Both the position numbers and the translations under genes were made by a program. Positions 47,227-59,200 of a DNA stretch of 64,000 nucleotides are shown here, one piece after another. Within the stretch, counting starts at the first letter, position 1; each line of letters starts with the position of its first letter. Origin of the DNA: Nicotiana tabacum (Eukaryota; Streptophyta; Magnoliopsida; Solanales; Solanaceae); assembly GCF_000715075.1 (NCBI RefSeq), contig NC_134082.1, positions 213,144,948 to 213,208,947 of the forward strand, read 5' to 3'. The notes beneath the pieces are model-generated. The model was not told the origin of the DNA and ran no database searches. It was given only the letters and a program-made list of their open reading frames with translations.

Positions 47227-48512
47227 AGTCTTGAAATCAGATTTTGGAGAGGGACACAGATAAAAAATACAGAGATAGAGAAAAAAAAGAGAAAAAAAAA
47301 CGGACAGAGAATAAGAGGAAAAAAAAGAGCTGAATATTTAAGAGAGAAAAATTCCGAAAAATATTCAAACTTTCAAATAAAAAAAAAAACTAAAAAATCT
47401 TCTGCTTTCTTTCATTGTTTGAAATTAGCATTAATTGTTGTTGTGTCATCAAGGCTTGAAGCTTTGTTTTGGGATTAATATTCCACCGGTTTGCAAACTC
47501 TGTTCCTGGGTTGTTACTGTTGCTGGATTGTTGCTGCTGTGTTGTACTGTTATTACTGCTGCTGATTCTCATCTTCATTTTCTTTTGCTTCCAATATCAG
47601 GTACACAACTGACACGTTGGTTATTGTAATCCGAAATATGAAGCATGAATACGAAAAAATGAAGAGTTGAAATTCTGAATTATATTTAATTATATTCTGA
47701 ATTTTATTTGTATGTATAAATTATGTAGCTTGCAAAAAATCAGAATCATGTAGATATTTAATACATATAGTGGAACATTCGACGATAGCTTAACAAATGA
47801 ACTATCTACATCTATTGCCTAAAAATAAATAAATGGTGTAGTAATTCCGTCGAATCAAAAATCAAACGAATAGGCCATCTAGTAGGAAGTTGGTAGAAAT
47901 ATTGTTTAGTTAAATAATATTGGTTAATTTCAGCATGTAAATGGTCTAGGATTAAAATTAGAATTGCTATGTTTTTTTAATTTGACAAACTGAGAACATG
48001 CCTAGTATAATGTAACTAGGTAATAACATGTAAATAAATTAAGATATTTCTCCTTTAATTTGTAGAGACAAATTTCAATAAAAAATGTAGGCATTTTAGG
48101 ACTGTCCTTTTAAAAATAAAATGAGATGAGCCTCTCCCAATAAAATGCACTAATTGCGGGGCCCTCAATAAATATTTAATTGAGTATTTAGAATTCGGGA
48201 TGGACTGTTTAGTGAATTCCATAGTCTTACCCATAAATAATAATACGCTAATCGCTTTAGGCACGATTTAATAATAATACATTCTTAAACATGGGTGCAC
48301 ATTTATGCGACCTAAATCCAAGTCCTAAAACATTGAATAAAAATACGTTCCGGATCGCGGGTGCATTTTATGTGACGCAATCCAAAGACATGTTTTTAAA
48401 CGATGTTCACATTCTTGTAAAAATAATAATAACAATTATGAAAGCGGTAAAAAGATAAAATTTGCACATAAGTTCATATTTGTATAAAATCAGATAATCA
48501 AGCCGAATATAA

Positions 48513-48700
48513 CAGTTGAGCGACTGTGCTAGAACCACGGAACTTGGGAATGCCTAACACCTTCTCCCGGGTTAACATAATTCCTTATCCGGATTTCTGG
48601 TGCGCAGACTGTTAAACAGAGTCATTCTTTTCCTCGATTCGGGATTAAAATTGGTGACTTGGGACACCCTAAATCTCCCAAGTGGCGACTCTGAAATAAA
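48513..48700 (+). other. Structured R-U5-like domain (LTR-A copy 1)
   Basis: Stems are as in LTR-B, but the middle hairpin reads CTGTTAAACAG within GACT/AGTC. ACTTGGGA/TCCCAAGT is followed by TGGCGACTCTG (48683-48693), 104 nt before the PBS. Confidence 0.6.
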
Positions 48701-48786
48701 TAAATAAATCCCGTTTCGATTTTCCTTTAATTGGAAAAAACTCCCTTGTACCCTAGCGGGGGCGTAAAAAGGAGGTGTGACAGCTC

Positions 48787-48803
48787 TGGCGACTCTGCTG
48801 GGG
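48787..48803 (+). other. Primer-binding site after LTR-A copy 1
   Basis: TGGCGACTCTGCTGGGG lies four bases after the LTR end. The sequence immediately after (ataaaagtg) is not the A leader but the complement of inverted interior, so this is a rearrangement junction. Confidence 0.8.
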
Positions 48804-50356
48804 ATAAAAGTGTTATCTTCTTGGGATAACGTTGTTGAGGATAACGCTGCTAGGGAATTTTATCCCTACAAATCGATGCTTCATTCTTCTGGAAGCTGCT
48901 GGGGATGATAATGGCTCTTTGCTTTTCTGAGCACAAGTGTCATCCCTTTGTTTTGTCTGCTGGGGATAACTTCCTCCATTGAACTTATTATGTTGGGGGA
49001 AACACTGGTTTTAAAACCACTTCCCTTGAGACTGGCGTTATCATTATTCTTCCCCGAATGGGTACCTGATTTCCAGAAAATTTTCTAAATGAAAGGAAAA
49101 TTTTCTGCCCCAGTTTGACAATATCCCTTGTGGCATGCATTTTTTGTCATCAATGCCATTTCCTTTACCTGTTTCAAATCAAACAAAATTTGTTAGTTTA
49201 AAACGCGGTGGTTGGTTGTGATACTCTTGCTGGGATGGTTTTCCCTTTCTCCTTCCCTGCTCTGTGTTCCACAACTTGTTGGGGATGATATTATTTGCTG
49301 GGAATGATCCCTTTCTGCTGGGGATATCCCTCTTTTTTTGTGGCACAGCTTGGAAACTGGCATTTCCCTGACCTTTTAGTCTCGCATGAATTTCCCAAAT
49401 CATGCTCATTGCTCTCCCTGATTTGTCCACGGGCCTCGGCATTGAGGTTTATAACCTTTGATTTCGGCAAGGATATCCCTCTTGACACTCGTCAATCCTT
49501 TTGTCAATTCCCTTTTGCTGGGGATATCTTTTTTGACACTGGCCTCGCGCTTGTTCCTTGCTGACTATACCACTTGGATGTACTAGTCATATCTCATCTT
49601 GCATAATTGGAAAGCTGATGGCATATTTTGAAGTCAATTCACACTTGTTCTCACCAAACAGACTCTATTGGGGAATTTTTCTATGAAAGGAAAAAGATAA
49701 AAGGGAACAGAATAAAAAGACAAAGGAAAAAGATGACTCTTTAACAAAAGAAACTATAAATAAAAACCTATCAAACGCAGATACTGAATCTAATGGTCAT
49801 GACATGCATATATGGCCTATCCTCCGCCGTCAATCATCTTTCAAGACCTTCAATTGGCAATTCCCCATCTGATTCTCAATCTTATTCGACTTGTAGTGCC
49901 CAAAAGGTTTTCACTATTAAGTCTCTCTCATTTTGGTTTTTCTCTCAGCTTTCATCGCCTTACGGTGTCCGTAAAGATTTTCACCGATAAGACTCTCTCA
50001 TTTGTATCACTTTCCAGCTGTGGATTTGGAGTGTTGCCTGTATGACTCTTTCTGCTGGGGATTGGAGTCCTTTCTGCTGTGGAACAGAGTGTTATATTCA
50101 CCGGTAAGACTCTCATTTGTATGACTTGGCATCTTTTGAAGACTGGTCAGAAGGTCTTTCTTTGGACTGTAGTGTAGGTTTTGGATAGGGCTAGAAAGAA
50201 AGGGTATTAAAGGCTCGACAAAAACAAAATAACTTTGGAGTTCAAAATTACAACCTTCGGAACCTGATTTATTTACAACAAACGCAACATTTGCCCCAGT
50301 TTCTTGCTTGGGGATATCTTAATTGATTATTATTTTTTTTCATTTTTCAAAACTAT

Positions 50357-50415
50357 GACCGAGCCGTGAAGCGCCTACGTATCCTCTTTGAGGAATCAGG
50401 TCAAACGTAGTTCCC
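50357..50415 (-). other. Hairpin module 6 (inverted copy of module 4 type)
   Basis: On the minus strand: CTACGT/ACGTAG-type outer stem and inner TCCTC/GAGGA, as in module 4. It is bordered by a pyrimidine tract (50425-50560) on the plus strand. Confidence 0.7.
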
Positions 50416-50424
50416 AATTCCTTT

Positions 50425-50560
50425 TTTTCATTTGACTTTCCTTTTTTTTCGTTATCATTTTTCTTTTCTTTTTTTTTCATTTCTCCTTTCTTTTTGTCGT
50501 TTTTTTCTTTCTTTTCTTTCTCCTTCTTTTTTCTTTTCTTCTTTTTTACCTTCCAGGCTC
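50425..50560. repeat. Pyrimidine tract (mirror of 36771-36916)
   Basis: This is a T/C-rich run, a purine tract on the minus strand. It lies next to hairpin module 6 in the same relative position as in element B. Confidence 0.8.
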
Positions 50561-51648
50561 GTATTTTCTAGTCGTTGCTATTGATTCCGAACGAGGGGTA
50601 CGAAAGAAAAACAAATAAGGCTCAAAAGTGGTAACAAAGGATAAAGTGTTTAGGTAGCAGAACAAAATGCCTTCGTCATTCCAGTATTCAAAACATGCCA
50701 AGTGCAAACAACACAATTAAACAGAGATTTGTAGCCTCTTTTGACGGTGCTGGACTTGACAATTATATTCAACATTTGCTTTTTCATTTGTCATTTCTAA
50801 AGCACTGTTGGGCGACACTTTCACTCTCATTATCGACCCTCATGCCAATTTGGCGAATCTTGCTTTTAACGGTTTTCTTTATGTTTTACTTGCCCCAGTT
50901 CCATATGACTCGAGCTCTGAATAATCTCAAACCGTCCTTATTTTCTTTAAATGTTCTGATCACCTTTCCGGAGTTTTACGATTAACTTTAAAAACTAGGC
51001 CCAAACTGTGTGCGCATGTCATGTCACTAGAATCGGTGTTGAATAAAAACGATAAAAGGACTAAACAAAAGAAAACTGGGAATAATAAAAGACCGGATTT
51101 TGCATTAGATTACCGGTGAAATGGTTTGAATAACAAGACAAACAAAACAAACTGGACAAAACTTAAACAGACCGCTATGACGAAATGGAAAGATAAGAAG
51201 GTTTGACACAAGACAATATCTGGATTACAACCTTAAGAATAATCGGGACAACAGAAATGACAACAAAATAAGCCACCAAAAGCTTCTCTCTTGCTAACCA
51301 AGGAAACGGAGCGTGCTCCCACTTTATCAAAACTGGCATCTTAGCCACTAAGCTTCGCATCAATATTGTCCAGACCATTGCCAACTTCAATATCACCAAC
51401 CTTAGTCAACAAGTCCCAATAGGTTTCGAGTGCTTCTGTTATCAGGCCTGATCCCCGCAAAGTGTGATTCTGGGTCTTGTATTTCCGGCTTACCACAAAC
51501 CAACCACCTAACTTTCTTTGTGATTCAAAGCAAAATAGGTTAGAATGGACTCAGTCGGTCCTCATTATTAACAACATCTTTTCCCCTTTTTTTCGATTTT
51601 TTTCATTTTTTTCGATTGTTTTTCATTTTTTTTTATTTTTTTGTTGTG

Positions 51649-51716
51649 GTCGAATCTTATGGAGATTGCCTACGTATCATGACCCCGCATGAATCAGACC
51701 TTGCGTAGTTCGGACC
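51649..51716 (-). other. Hairpin module 7 (module 3 type)
   Basis: On the minus strand: CGAA/TTCG outer, CTACG/CGTAG, inner TCATG/CATGA. It is followed by an A-rich run. Confidence 0.7.
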
Positions 51717-52129
51717 AATAAAAGATAAACAACATTTTTTCAATTTTCATATTAAAACAAACTGGATTTCAAAGGTTTGAAGATGACCTACAAACTCGAA
51801 AATCAAACAACCCACATATTCTAATAAAAGATTTACAAACTCCAAAAACAAATGGCCAGCTTCCTTTCTCCGTTTGACAAATGCAACCGAAGGATTATTT
51901 TTGCAAACGTGGCCCCTTCCAAATTTCACATGAATTTTGAGGCCGGGGAGGATTATTTTATGACACTTTACAAACTTGTCCATTCTTTTACGAAAATAAC
52001 CTTTCGACAATTGAGAGATACTCTAAGGCTATTTCGGCAAGAACGGTTTAAGACACTGTCGAAGCTTGCTCGACTTACTTTGACCAAAAGCCCAAACGGT
52101 ATTCACCTGACCGCTTACTCTTTGTTTTT

Positions 52130-52780
52130 TTTTTCAAATTACAATAAAAACTTGGTGTTGCAAACACAGCCCTTCAGCGCCTCGGGGACGAAGATTTTTA
52201 AGGCTGTGTGGGTCAACTGGACCAAAATCCCTAAAAAAAAATGACCCAAAGGTGGTTGTTTATGCAAAGTCAGCTTTCCGGCTTCCCTTTCGGGAACATT
52301 CGACTATTTATGATAAAACAACATCACCTGACTTATTCATGACTCTTTTTATCGTTTTTTTTTCAAAATAGAAAATTCAATATTGCAAACACGACCTTTC
52401 AACGTCTCGGGGACGAAGATTTTTAAGGCTGTGGGGGTCCACTATACCAAATCTTAAACATGACCCGAAAAGTGGCTGTTTATGCAAAGTCAGCCCTCCG
52501 GCGTCCCTTTCGGGAACATTCGGCTATTTTTGACAAAATAATATCACCCGACTTATTTATGACTCTTTTTATCATTTTTCAAAAATAGAAAACTCAACAT
52601 TGCAAACACGACCTTTCAACGCCTCGGGGACGAAGATTTTTAAGGATGTGGGGGTCCACTAGACCAAATCTTAAACATGACCCGAAAAGTGGCTGTTTAT
52701 GCAAAGTCAGCCCTCCGGCGTCCCTTTCGGGAACATTCGGCTATTTTTGACAAAACAGCATCACCCGACTTATTCATGAC
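52130..52780 (-). repeat. Three-copy ~220 bp repeat in the inverted interior
   Basis: 'tccctttcgggaacattcg' occurs at about 52283, 52503 and 52723. Each is flanked by 'acttattcatgac' and 'gacgaagatttttaaggctg'. It corresponds to the two-copy repeat of element B at 34680-35100. Confidence 0.8.
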
Positions 52781-52854
52781 AAAATTAAAATTTTGACATA
52801 TATATATATATATATATTTGTGTTTTTGCCTATTTTAGAAAAAGGGGGGTTGAA

Positions 52855-52915
52855 CCCGATGAGGGTTGCCTACGTATCTCACATCCGGTGAGAATCAAAC
52901 CCGCGTAGTTCGGGC
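52855..52915 (-). other. Hairpin module 8 (module 1/2 type)
   Basis: On the minus strand: CCCGA/TCGGG, CTACG/CGTAG, TCTCAC/GTGAGA, identical in stems to module 2. Confidence 0.72.
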
Positions 52916-53800
52916 CAATTAACCGAACTATTTTAAAACATGACTCTTTTTATTTTTTCCTGGCAAGACAATCTATTTTCCTTTTCTATTTTTGAAAAAG
53001 ACAAAATAACGATTTTTTTTTTCATTTTCAATAAAACAATCTATTTTTCCAAAAATAAATGACTCTTTTTTTCTATATTTTTTAGTAAAACAAAACAAAA
53101 TATTCTTTTTTTTCAAAATTTCGCCAGAGTTTCGCCAGTAATTGGTCATTGATTTTTTCTAAAATAATCAATTAACTCCCTAACTGATATATTCTTTTTC
53201 CCCTTTTTTTTCTTTCTTTTTTTTTTCCTTCAATTTTCCCAACATTCCCGAGATTCAGAAACCGGTCAACATGCAAGTTCGAAACAAATATATGTACAGA
53301 GCAAGTAGGATGCATCATAATGGTCTTTTCATTTCAGGTTGCTAGTCCTAGACGGACCCAACCCCTGTGTTGAGTCCCCTAAGTCAAATGCAACGTGATG
53401 CAAATAAGCGTTCCTACTAGGGATCCGACATGAGGTTTCGTTATACTAGGTTTATAACCTGGGTATATGTTCTAGACTGTGTACCCGAGCGGACAACTCG
53501 AGTCGAGGAGGGGGCAACTTACCGGGAACCAAAAGGCCATCCGGCTTCGTAACTTATCCGTCCTCTTTCTTATTTGAGGTATTGACACTAACAGAATAGG
53601 GAGCCTCGACCAACAAGCTTCTCCCCGGAGGTAAGAAGAGAAAGGTTTCAGCACATTTTATATACAGTTCAGATAATATCAAAGCGGTAAAAGCAGCATT
53701 TAACACATTAGGCTCAAATATGTAAAAATCAGATAAAACCAAATATAACAATTTATCTAAGCTCGAATTCTAACCCTGAACCAGAGATTCTGGGTTCGTT

Positions 53801-53817
53801 CCCCAGCAGAGTCGCCA
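53801..53817 (-). other. Primer-binding site of the inverted A element
   Basis: CCCCAGCAGAGTCGCCA is the complement of the A PBS, four bases from the inverted LTR. The leader beyond it (53500-53800) matches 63698-64000 inverted. Confidence 0.82.
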
Positions 53818-53821
53818 GAGC

Positions 53822-56800
53822 TGTCACACCTCCTTTTTACGCCCCCGCTAGGGTACAAGAGAGTTTTTTTCCAATTAAAGGACAATCGAAACGGGATTTA
53901 TTTATTTATTTCAGAGTCGCCACTTGGGAGATTTAGGGTGTCCCAAGTCACCAATTTTAATCCCGAATCGAGGAAAAGAATGACTCTGTTTAACAGTCTG
54001 CGCACCAGAAATCCGGATAAGGAATTCTGTTAACCCGGGAGAAGGTGTTAGGCATTCCCGAGTTCCGTGGTTCTAGCACGGTCGCTCAACTGTTATATTC
54101 GGCTTGATTATCTGATTTTATACAAATATGAACTTATGTGCAAATTTTATCTTTTTACTGTTTTCATAATTGTTATTATTATTTTTACAAGAATGTGAAC
54201 ATCGTTTAAAAACATGTCTTTGGATTGCGTCACATAAAATGCACCCGCGATCCGGAACGTATTTTTATTCAATGTTTTAGGATTTGGATTTGGGTCGCAT
54301 AAATGCGCACCCATGTTTAAGAATGTATTATTATTAAATCGTGCCTAAAGCGATTAGCGTATTATTATTTATGGGTAAGACTGTGGAATTCACTAAACAG
54401 TCCATCCTGAATTCTAAATACTCAATTAAATATTTATTGAAGGCCCCGCAATTAGTGCATTTTATTGGGCGAGGCTCATCTCATTTTATTTTTAAAAGGA
54501 CAGTCCTAAAATGCCTACATTTTTTATTGAAATTTGTCTCTACAAAATAAAGGAGAAATATCTTAATTTATTTACATGTTATTACCTAGTTACATTATGC
54601 TAGGCATGTTCTCAGTTTGTCAAATTAAAAAAAACATAGCAATTCTAATTTTAATCCTAGACCATTTACATGCTGAAATTAACCAATATTATTTAACTAA
54701 ACAAATTTCTACCAACTTCCTACTAGATGGCCTATTCGTTTGATTTTTGATTCGACGGAATTACTACACCATTTATTTATTTATTTTTAGGCAATAGATG
54801 TAGATAGTTCATTTGTTAAGCTATTGTCGAATGTTCCATTATATGTATTAAATATCTACATGATCCTGATTTTTTGCAAGCTACATAATATATACATACA
54901 AATAAAATTCAGAATATAATTAAATATAATTCAGAATTTCAACTCTTCATTTTTTCTTATTCATGCTTCATATTTCGGATTACAATAACCAGCGTGTCAG
55001 TTGTGTACCTGATATTGGAAGCAAAAGAAAATGAAGATGAGAATCAACAGCAGTAATAACAGTACAATACAGCAGCAACAATCCAGCAATAGTAACAACC
55101 CAGGAACAGAGTTTGCAAACCGGTGGAGTATTAATCCCAAAACAAAGCTTCAAGCTTTGATGACACAACAACAATTAATGTTAATTTCAAACAATGAAAG
55201 AAAGCAGAAGATTTTTTAGTTTTTTTTTTATTTGAAAGTTTGAATATTTTTCGGAATTTTTCTCTCTTAAATATTTAGCTCTTTTTTTTTCCTCTTATTC
55301 TCTGTCCGTTTTTTTTCTCTTTTTTTTCTCTATCTCTGTATTTTTTATCTGTGTCCCTCTCCAAAATCTGATTTCAAGACTTCTTATATATAACCATCCC
55401 ATAAATCTTTCAATTAATTAAAATCAATACTTTTTCTCTATCCAACCCATTATCTTCTCACTCATCCCCATTACATTAAATAAACATATCACACCACCCC
55501 ATTATATTTTGTCCCCCATGCCTAACATAAAATAATACAAGATTCTCCCACTAAATTTTGTCTTGTTCCCCCTTTATATTAAATAATCATATCACAACCC
55601 ACCCCATTTCATTTTGTCCCACATGCTTCATATAAACAATTACAAAATGTAAAATTCCTAAACTACCCCTCCGACCTTATTGCAATTACAAATCTACCCC
55701 CGAATGCAATGCCATTTACCAAATTACCCCCATCAGCTCTAAACACTCAATTAATCATAACTTGACCAAAATATGATCAAGATGACCAACTTCTCAACAA
55801 TCTTCAACAACAATTATATGAACGCGATGAACAACACAACTCAAAATTAATGGAATGAATTAACCATATCGGGAACCAATCCTGGTTAATTTAGATCATG
55901 AATGTATGAGCAAGAACACAACAATACGAACAACAAAACACATGATTCAAACTAAATTAACAAATCAAAGACAAACATAAACTCACATTAAATCACTGGA
56001 TTTAAACATGAACTTCAAACAAAGATGAACATGAACTAAATCTATTTTTAACAACAAATATAACGGATTCACATGACTCAAACAACATTAATAATTTCTG
56101 GAAAATACATAACAACATGAAACAAATTGAAGAACTAACCAATTAAATTTCAATTTGAATCTAACAAACATTACACTAACAAATATTCACTTAAACAACA
56201 ATACAAACATGAAATAAACATGAAAAATAACTAATTAATCTTTCATTTGAAATCTGAAAAATTAATTTAACAAACAACACATGAACATGAACTAAAAATT
56301 AATTCAAACGATAAACAAAACAAACATTTGCCGATTTTAGATTCGAAAATATCAAAGAAAAATACGGACAAAATAAAACTCAAAAACTACTAGCCGGATC
56401 GAAATGAAATATGTACGGACTGTTTTGACGAACCTCGAATGGGAATGAATCTGTCCGGATTCGACGACGAACTCAACGACGAACTCACCTTCCTTGTAAA
56501 CTTTGACGAACTCAAAACGACGCTCGACGACCTCGACTAAAACTCAACCGAGCAGCTCGTCTGAAGATACAGCAGCTGGAACGAAGGAGAAGTGATGAAC
56601 GGAAGCAGCTGGAACAAAAGAGAAGTGATGAACGGAAGCAGCTGGTTCGTTTGCAAAGAAAATGAAGGCAGAAGAAGCAACGATAGAGACTGGCCATGGT
56701 TGTTCGATGAGGCAGCAGCTGGACGGCGAGGTTGAAACAGAAGTAGCAGCAGCCGGAAGTGAAGAAGAAGGTGGAACGGGAAGCAGCAACAGCACGTTTG

Positions 56801-57800
56801 GACGCCATGGACGTGACGCAGAAGCAGCAGCTCGGAGACAGCTTCCATGGCGACGCTCAAGCTGAAGAAGACGAAGAAGAACAGCAGCAGCTGAGGCTTG
56901 TTTTGGCCTCAAGCTGCTCGACGGAAGCAGCTGGTCGACGCTCATCCATGGCGGAATGGGTTGGACGACGAGGGCAGTGACGGGGGGTCCGGCGGTTCAG
57001 GCGTCCATGGTCGTTGTTTAGGGTGGTGTTGACGATGGACAACGACGACGAGGGAGGGGACTGTTTGGTCGAAGGACTGGACGACGCCATGGGAGGCAGC
57101 CATGGTTATCTTGGGTTGAAGGTTTTGGAGAAGAAGGAGATGGAGGGGGGAGGCGGATGTTAGTGTTAGGGTTTTTTGTTTTGTTATTCTTTGTTTTGTT
57201 TTTGTGTTTAGACCAAAAAATGAAGAAAGGGGTTGGGTATTGGGTTAATGGGGCGGACCGGGTCGACCCGGTCTGAAGTGGACTGGGTCATGGAGAAGAT
57301 TGGGCAATTTTTTGGGCCTTTGGCTTACAATTGAAGAAGTGGCCCAATCCGATTTTCTTTTGTATTTTTGTTCTCTTTTCTTCTCTTATTTTCTAAAACT
57401 AAATTATAAAAATACTTAAATTATTATTAAAAACTAAATTAAGTTATAAAAGCGCAAATTAACTCCCAATAACAATTAACGCACAATTAAGTAATAATTA
57501 AGCATAAAATTGTTCATTTGGACATTAAATGCTAAAAATGCAAAAGATGCCTATTTTTGTAATTTTTAATTTTTTGTAAAACTAATTTAATTACTAACAA
57601 TTGTAGAATTAAATCCTACATGCGAAATGCGACATATTTTTTGTATTTTTTATTAATTTAACAAGTAAGCAAACACAGACAAATACAAATAATAATCCAA
57701 AATATCACAAAAATACTCAAAATTGCACACCAAGAAAAATCATTTTATTTTGAATTTTCTGGGAGTAATTCTCATGTAGGGCAAAAATCACGTGCTTACA
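53822..57800 (-). repeat. LTR-A copy 2 (inverted)
   Basis: A complete 3979 bp LTR on the minus strand, from TGTAAGCACG (57800) to GGAGGTGTGACA (53822). The PBS-like 11-mer is at 53912-53922 and the TATA at 55383-55393. Both terminal bases are intact. Its 5' end abuts RT coding sequence at 57801. Confidence 0.93.
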
Positions 57801-58231
57801 GACATAAGTGTGAAGATCAAAGAAGAGATCACCAAGCAGTTTGAGGCAAGGGTCATTCAGGTTACACGGTACCCCACTTGGTTAGCCAATATCGTGCCTG
57901 TGCCAAAGAAAGATGGCAAGACCAGGGTGTGCGTCGATTATCGAGACCTTAACAGGGCAAGCCCAAAAGATAATTTCCCACTGCCCAACATCCATATACT
58001 GATCGACAATTGTGCCAAACATGATATTGGCTCTTTTGTGGATTGTTATGCGGGTTATCATCAGATTCTAATGGATAAGGAAGATGCAGATAAGACGACA
58101 TTCATCATGCCGTGGGGAACGTATTATTATCGGGTCATGCCGTTTGGTTTGAAAAATGTTGGGGCAACTTATATGAGGGCCATGACAACTATCTTCCATG
58201 ATATGATACATAAAGAAATCGAGGCATACAT
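57801..58231 (+). pseudogene. Ty3/gypsy reverse transcriptase fragment (Tat/Ogre-like)
   Basis: The frame runs in from the inverted LTR without an ATG and reads VKIKEEITKQFEA, VPVPKKDGKTRVCVDYRDLN, KDNFPLPNI, FVDCYAGYHQILMDKEDADK (motif A Asp) and PFGLKNVGATYMRAM (motif B). It continues to FHDMIHKEIEAY. Family members continue with a YVDD-type motif C; here the sequence switches into the 60-bp array instead. Fingers and part of the palm remain, while motif C, RNase H and integrase are gone. It is the only recognisable gypsy pol in the window and shows the lineage of family A. Confidence 0.88.
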
Positions 58232-59200
58232 TTCAGTCTTTACATTTCAAGCGTTGAATTTGGGAGCCTGCCCAGATAACAGAGGCATACATTTCAGTCT
58301 TTATATTTCAAGCATTGAAGTTGGGAGCCCGCCCAGATAACAGAGGCATACATTTTAGTCTTTATATTTCAAGCGTTGAAGTTGGGAGCCCGCCCAGATA
58401 ACAGAGGCATACATTTTAGTCTTTACATTTCAAACGTTGAAGTTGGGAGCCCGCCCAGATAACAGAGGCATACATTTCAGTCTTTACATTTCAAGCGTTG
58501 AATTTGGGAGCCCGCCCAGATAACAGAGGCATACATTTCAGTCTTTATATTTCAAGCATTGAAGTTGGGAGCCCGCCCAGATAACAGAGGCATACATTTC
58601 AGTCTTTTCATTTCAAGCGTTGAAGTTGGGAGCCCGCCCATAGAACAGAGGCATACATTCAGTCTTTTCATTTCAAGTGTTGAAGTTGGGAGCCCGCCCA
58701 GATAACAGAGGCATACATTCAGTCTTTTCATTTCAAGTGTTGAAGTTGGGAGCCCGCCCAGATAACAGAGGCATACATTTCAGTCTTTACATTCCAAGCG
58801 TTGAAGTTGGGAGCCCGCCCAGATAACAGAGACATACATTCAGTCTTTTCATTTCAAGTGTTGAAGTTGGGAGCCGCCCATAGAACAGAGGAATACATTT
58901 CAGTCTTTATATTTCAAGCATTGAAGTTGGGAGCCCGCCCAGATAACAGAGGCATACATTCAGTTTTTTCATTTCAAGTGTTGAAGTTGGGAGCCCGCCC
59001 ATAGAACAGAGGAATACATTTCAGTCTTTATATTTCAAGCATTGAAGTTGGGAGCCCGCCCAGATAACAGAGGCATACATTTCAGTCTTTTCATTTCAAG
59101 TGTTGAAGTTGGGAGCCCGCCCATAGAACAGAGGAACACATTCAGCATTAATTTTCAATTATTAAAGTTGGGAGCCCGCCCATAGAACAGAGGCATACAT
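58215..59200. repeat. ~60-bp array, 16 units, GGGAGCCCGCCC type
   Basis: I counted sixteen 'gggagcc' cores from 58262 to 59171. The unit is 'gaggcatacatttcagtctt', a T-rich spacer, 'gcgttgaagttgggagcccg' and then 'cccagataaca'. C/T and A/G variants alternate. It is the 3' UTR array of the A-type element. Confidence 0.95.

Larger units (their letters stand above)
46613..48782 (+). repeat. LTR-A copy 1, second part
   Basis: It resumes LTR-A exactly after the CCAGT duplication ('gatttaatgtgagtttatg') and ends GGAGGTGTGACA. It matches 61506-63676. Confidence 0.92.
48804..53800 (-). mobile_element. Inverted 5' interior of an A-type element
   Basis: Read on the minus strand from 53800 this is PBS, leader, three ~220-bp repeats, hairpin modules 8, 7 and 6, a purine tract, and then the 'ccccagca' region. 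It is parallel to B interior 32712-38280 but diverged. It ends abruptly at 48804 where it meets the forward PBS. No gag or pol is reached. An AT repeat lies at 52798-52816. Confidence 0.85.

Noticed and set aside
47194..47629. Lysine-rich and TTG/CTG-encoded frames in LTR-A
   Set aside because: A-rich leader just after the LTR TATA box and glutamine/leucine triplet runs; present in all LTR copies without a conserved protein pattern.
35990..51310. Relic peptide PWLTRKKQLVAYFVVI (36002-36056) similar to PWLAREKLLVAYFVVI (51254-51307, minus)
   Set aside because: Upstream the two copies differ by a frame-changing base and a stop, so the similarity is at DNA level and not evidence of a gene.
57801..58231. 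Endogenous pararetrovirus RT
   Set aside because: The fragment precedes an array, PPT and LTR typical of Ty3/gypsy elements; no viral movement or coat motifs are nearby.
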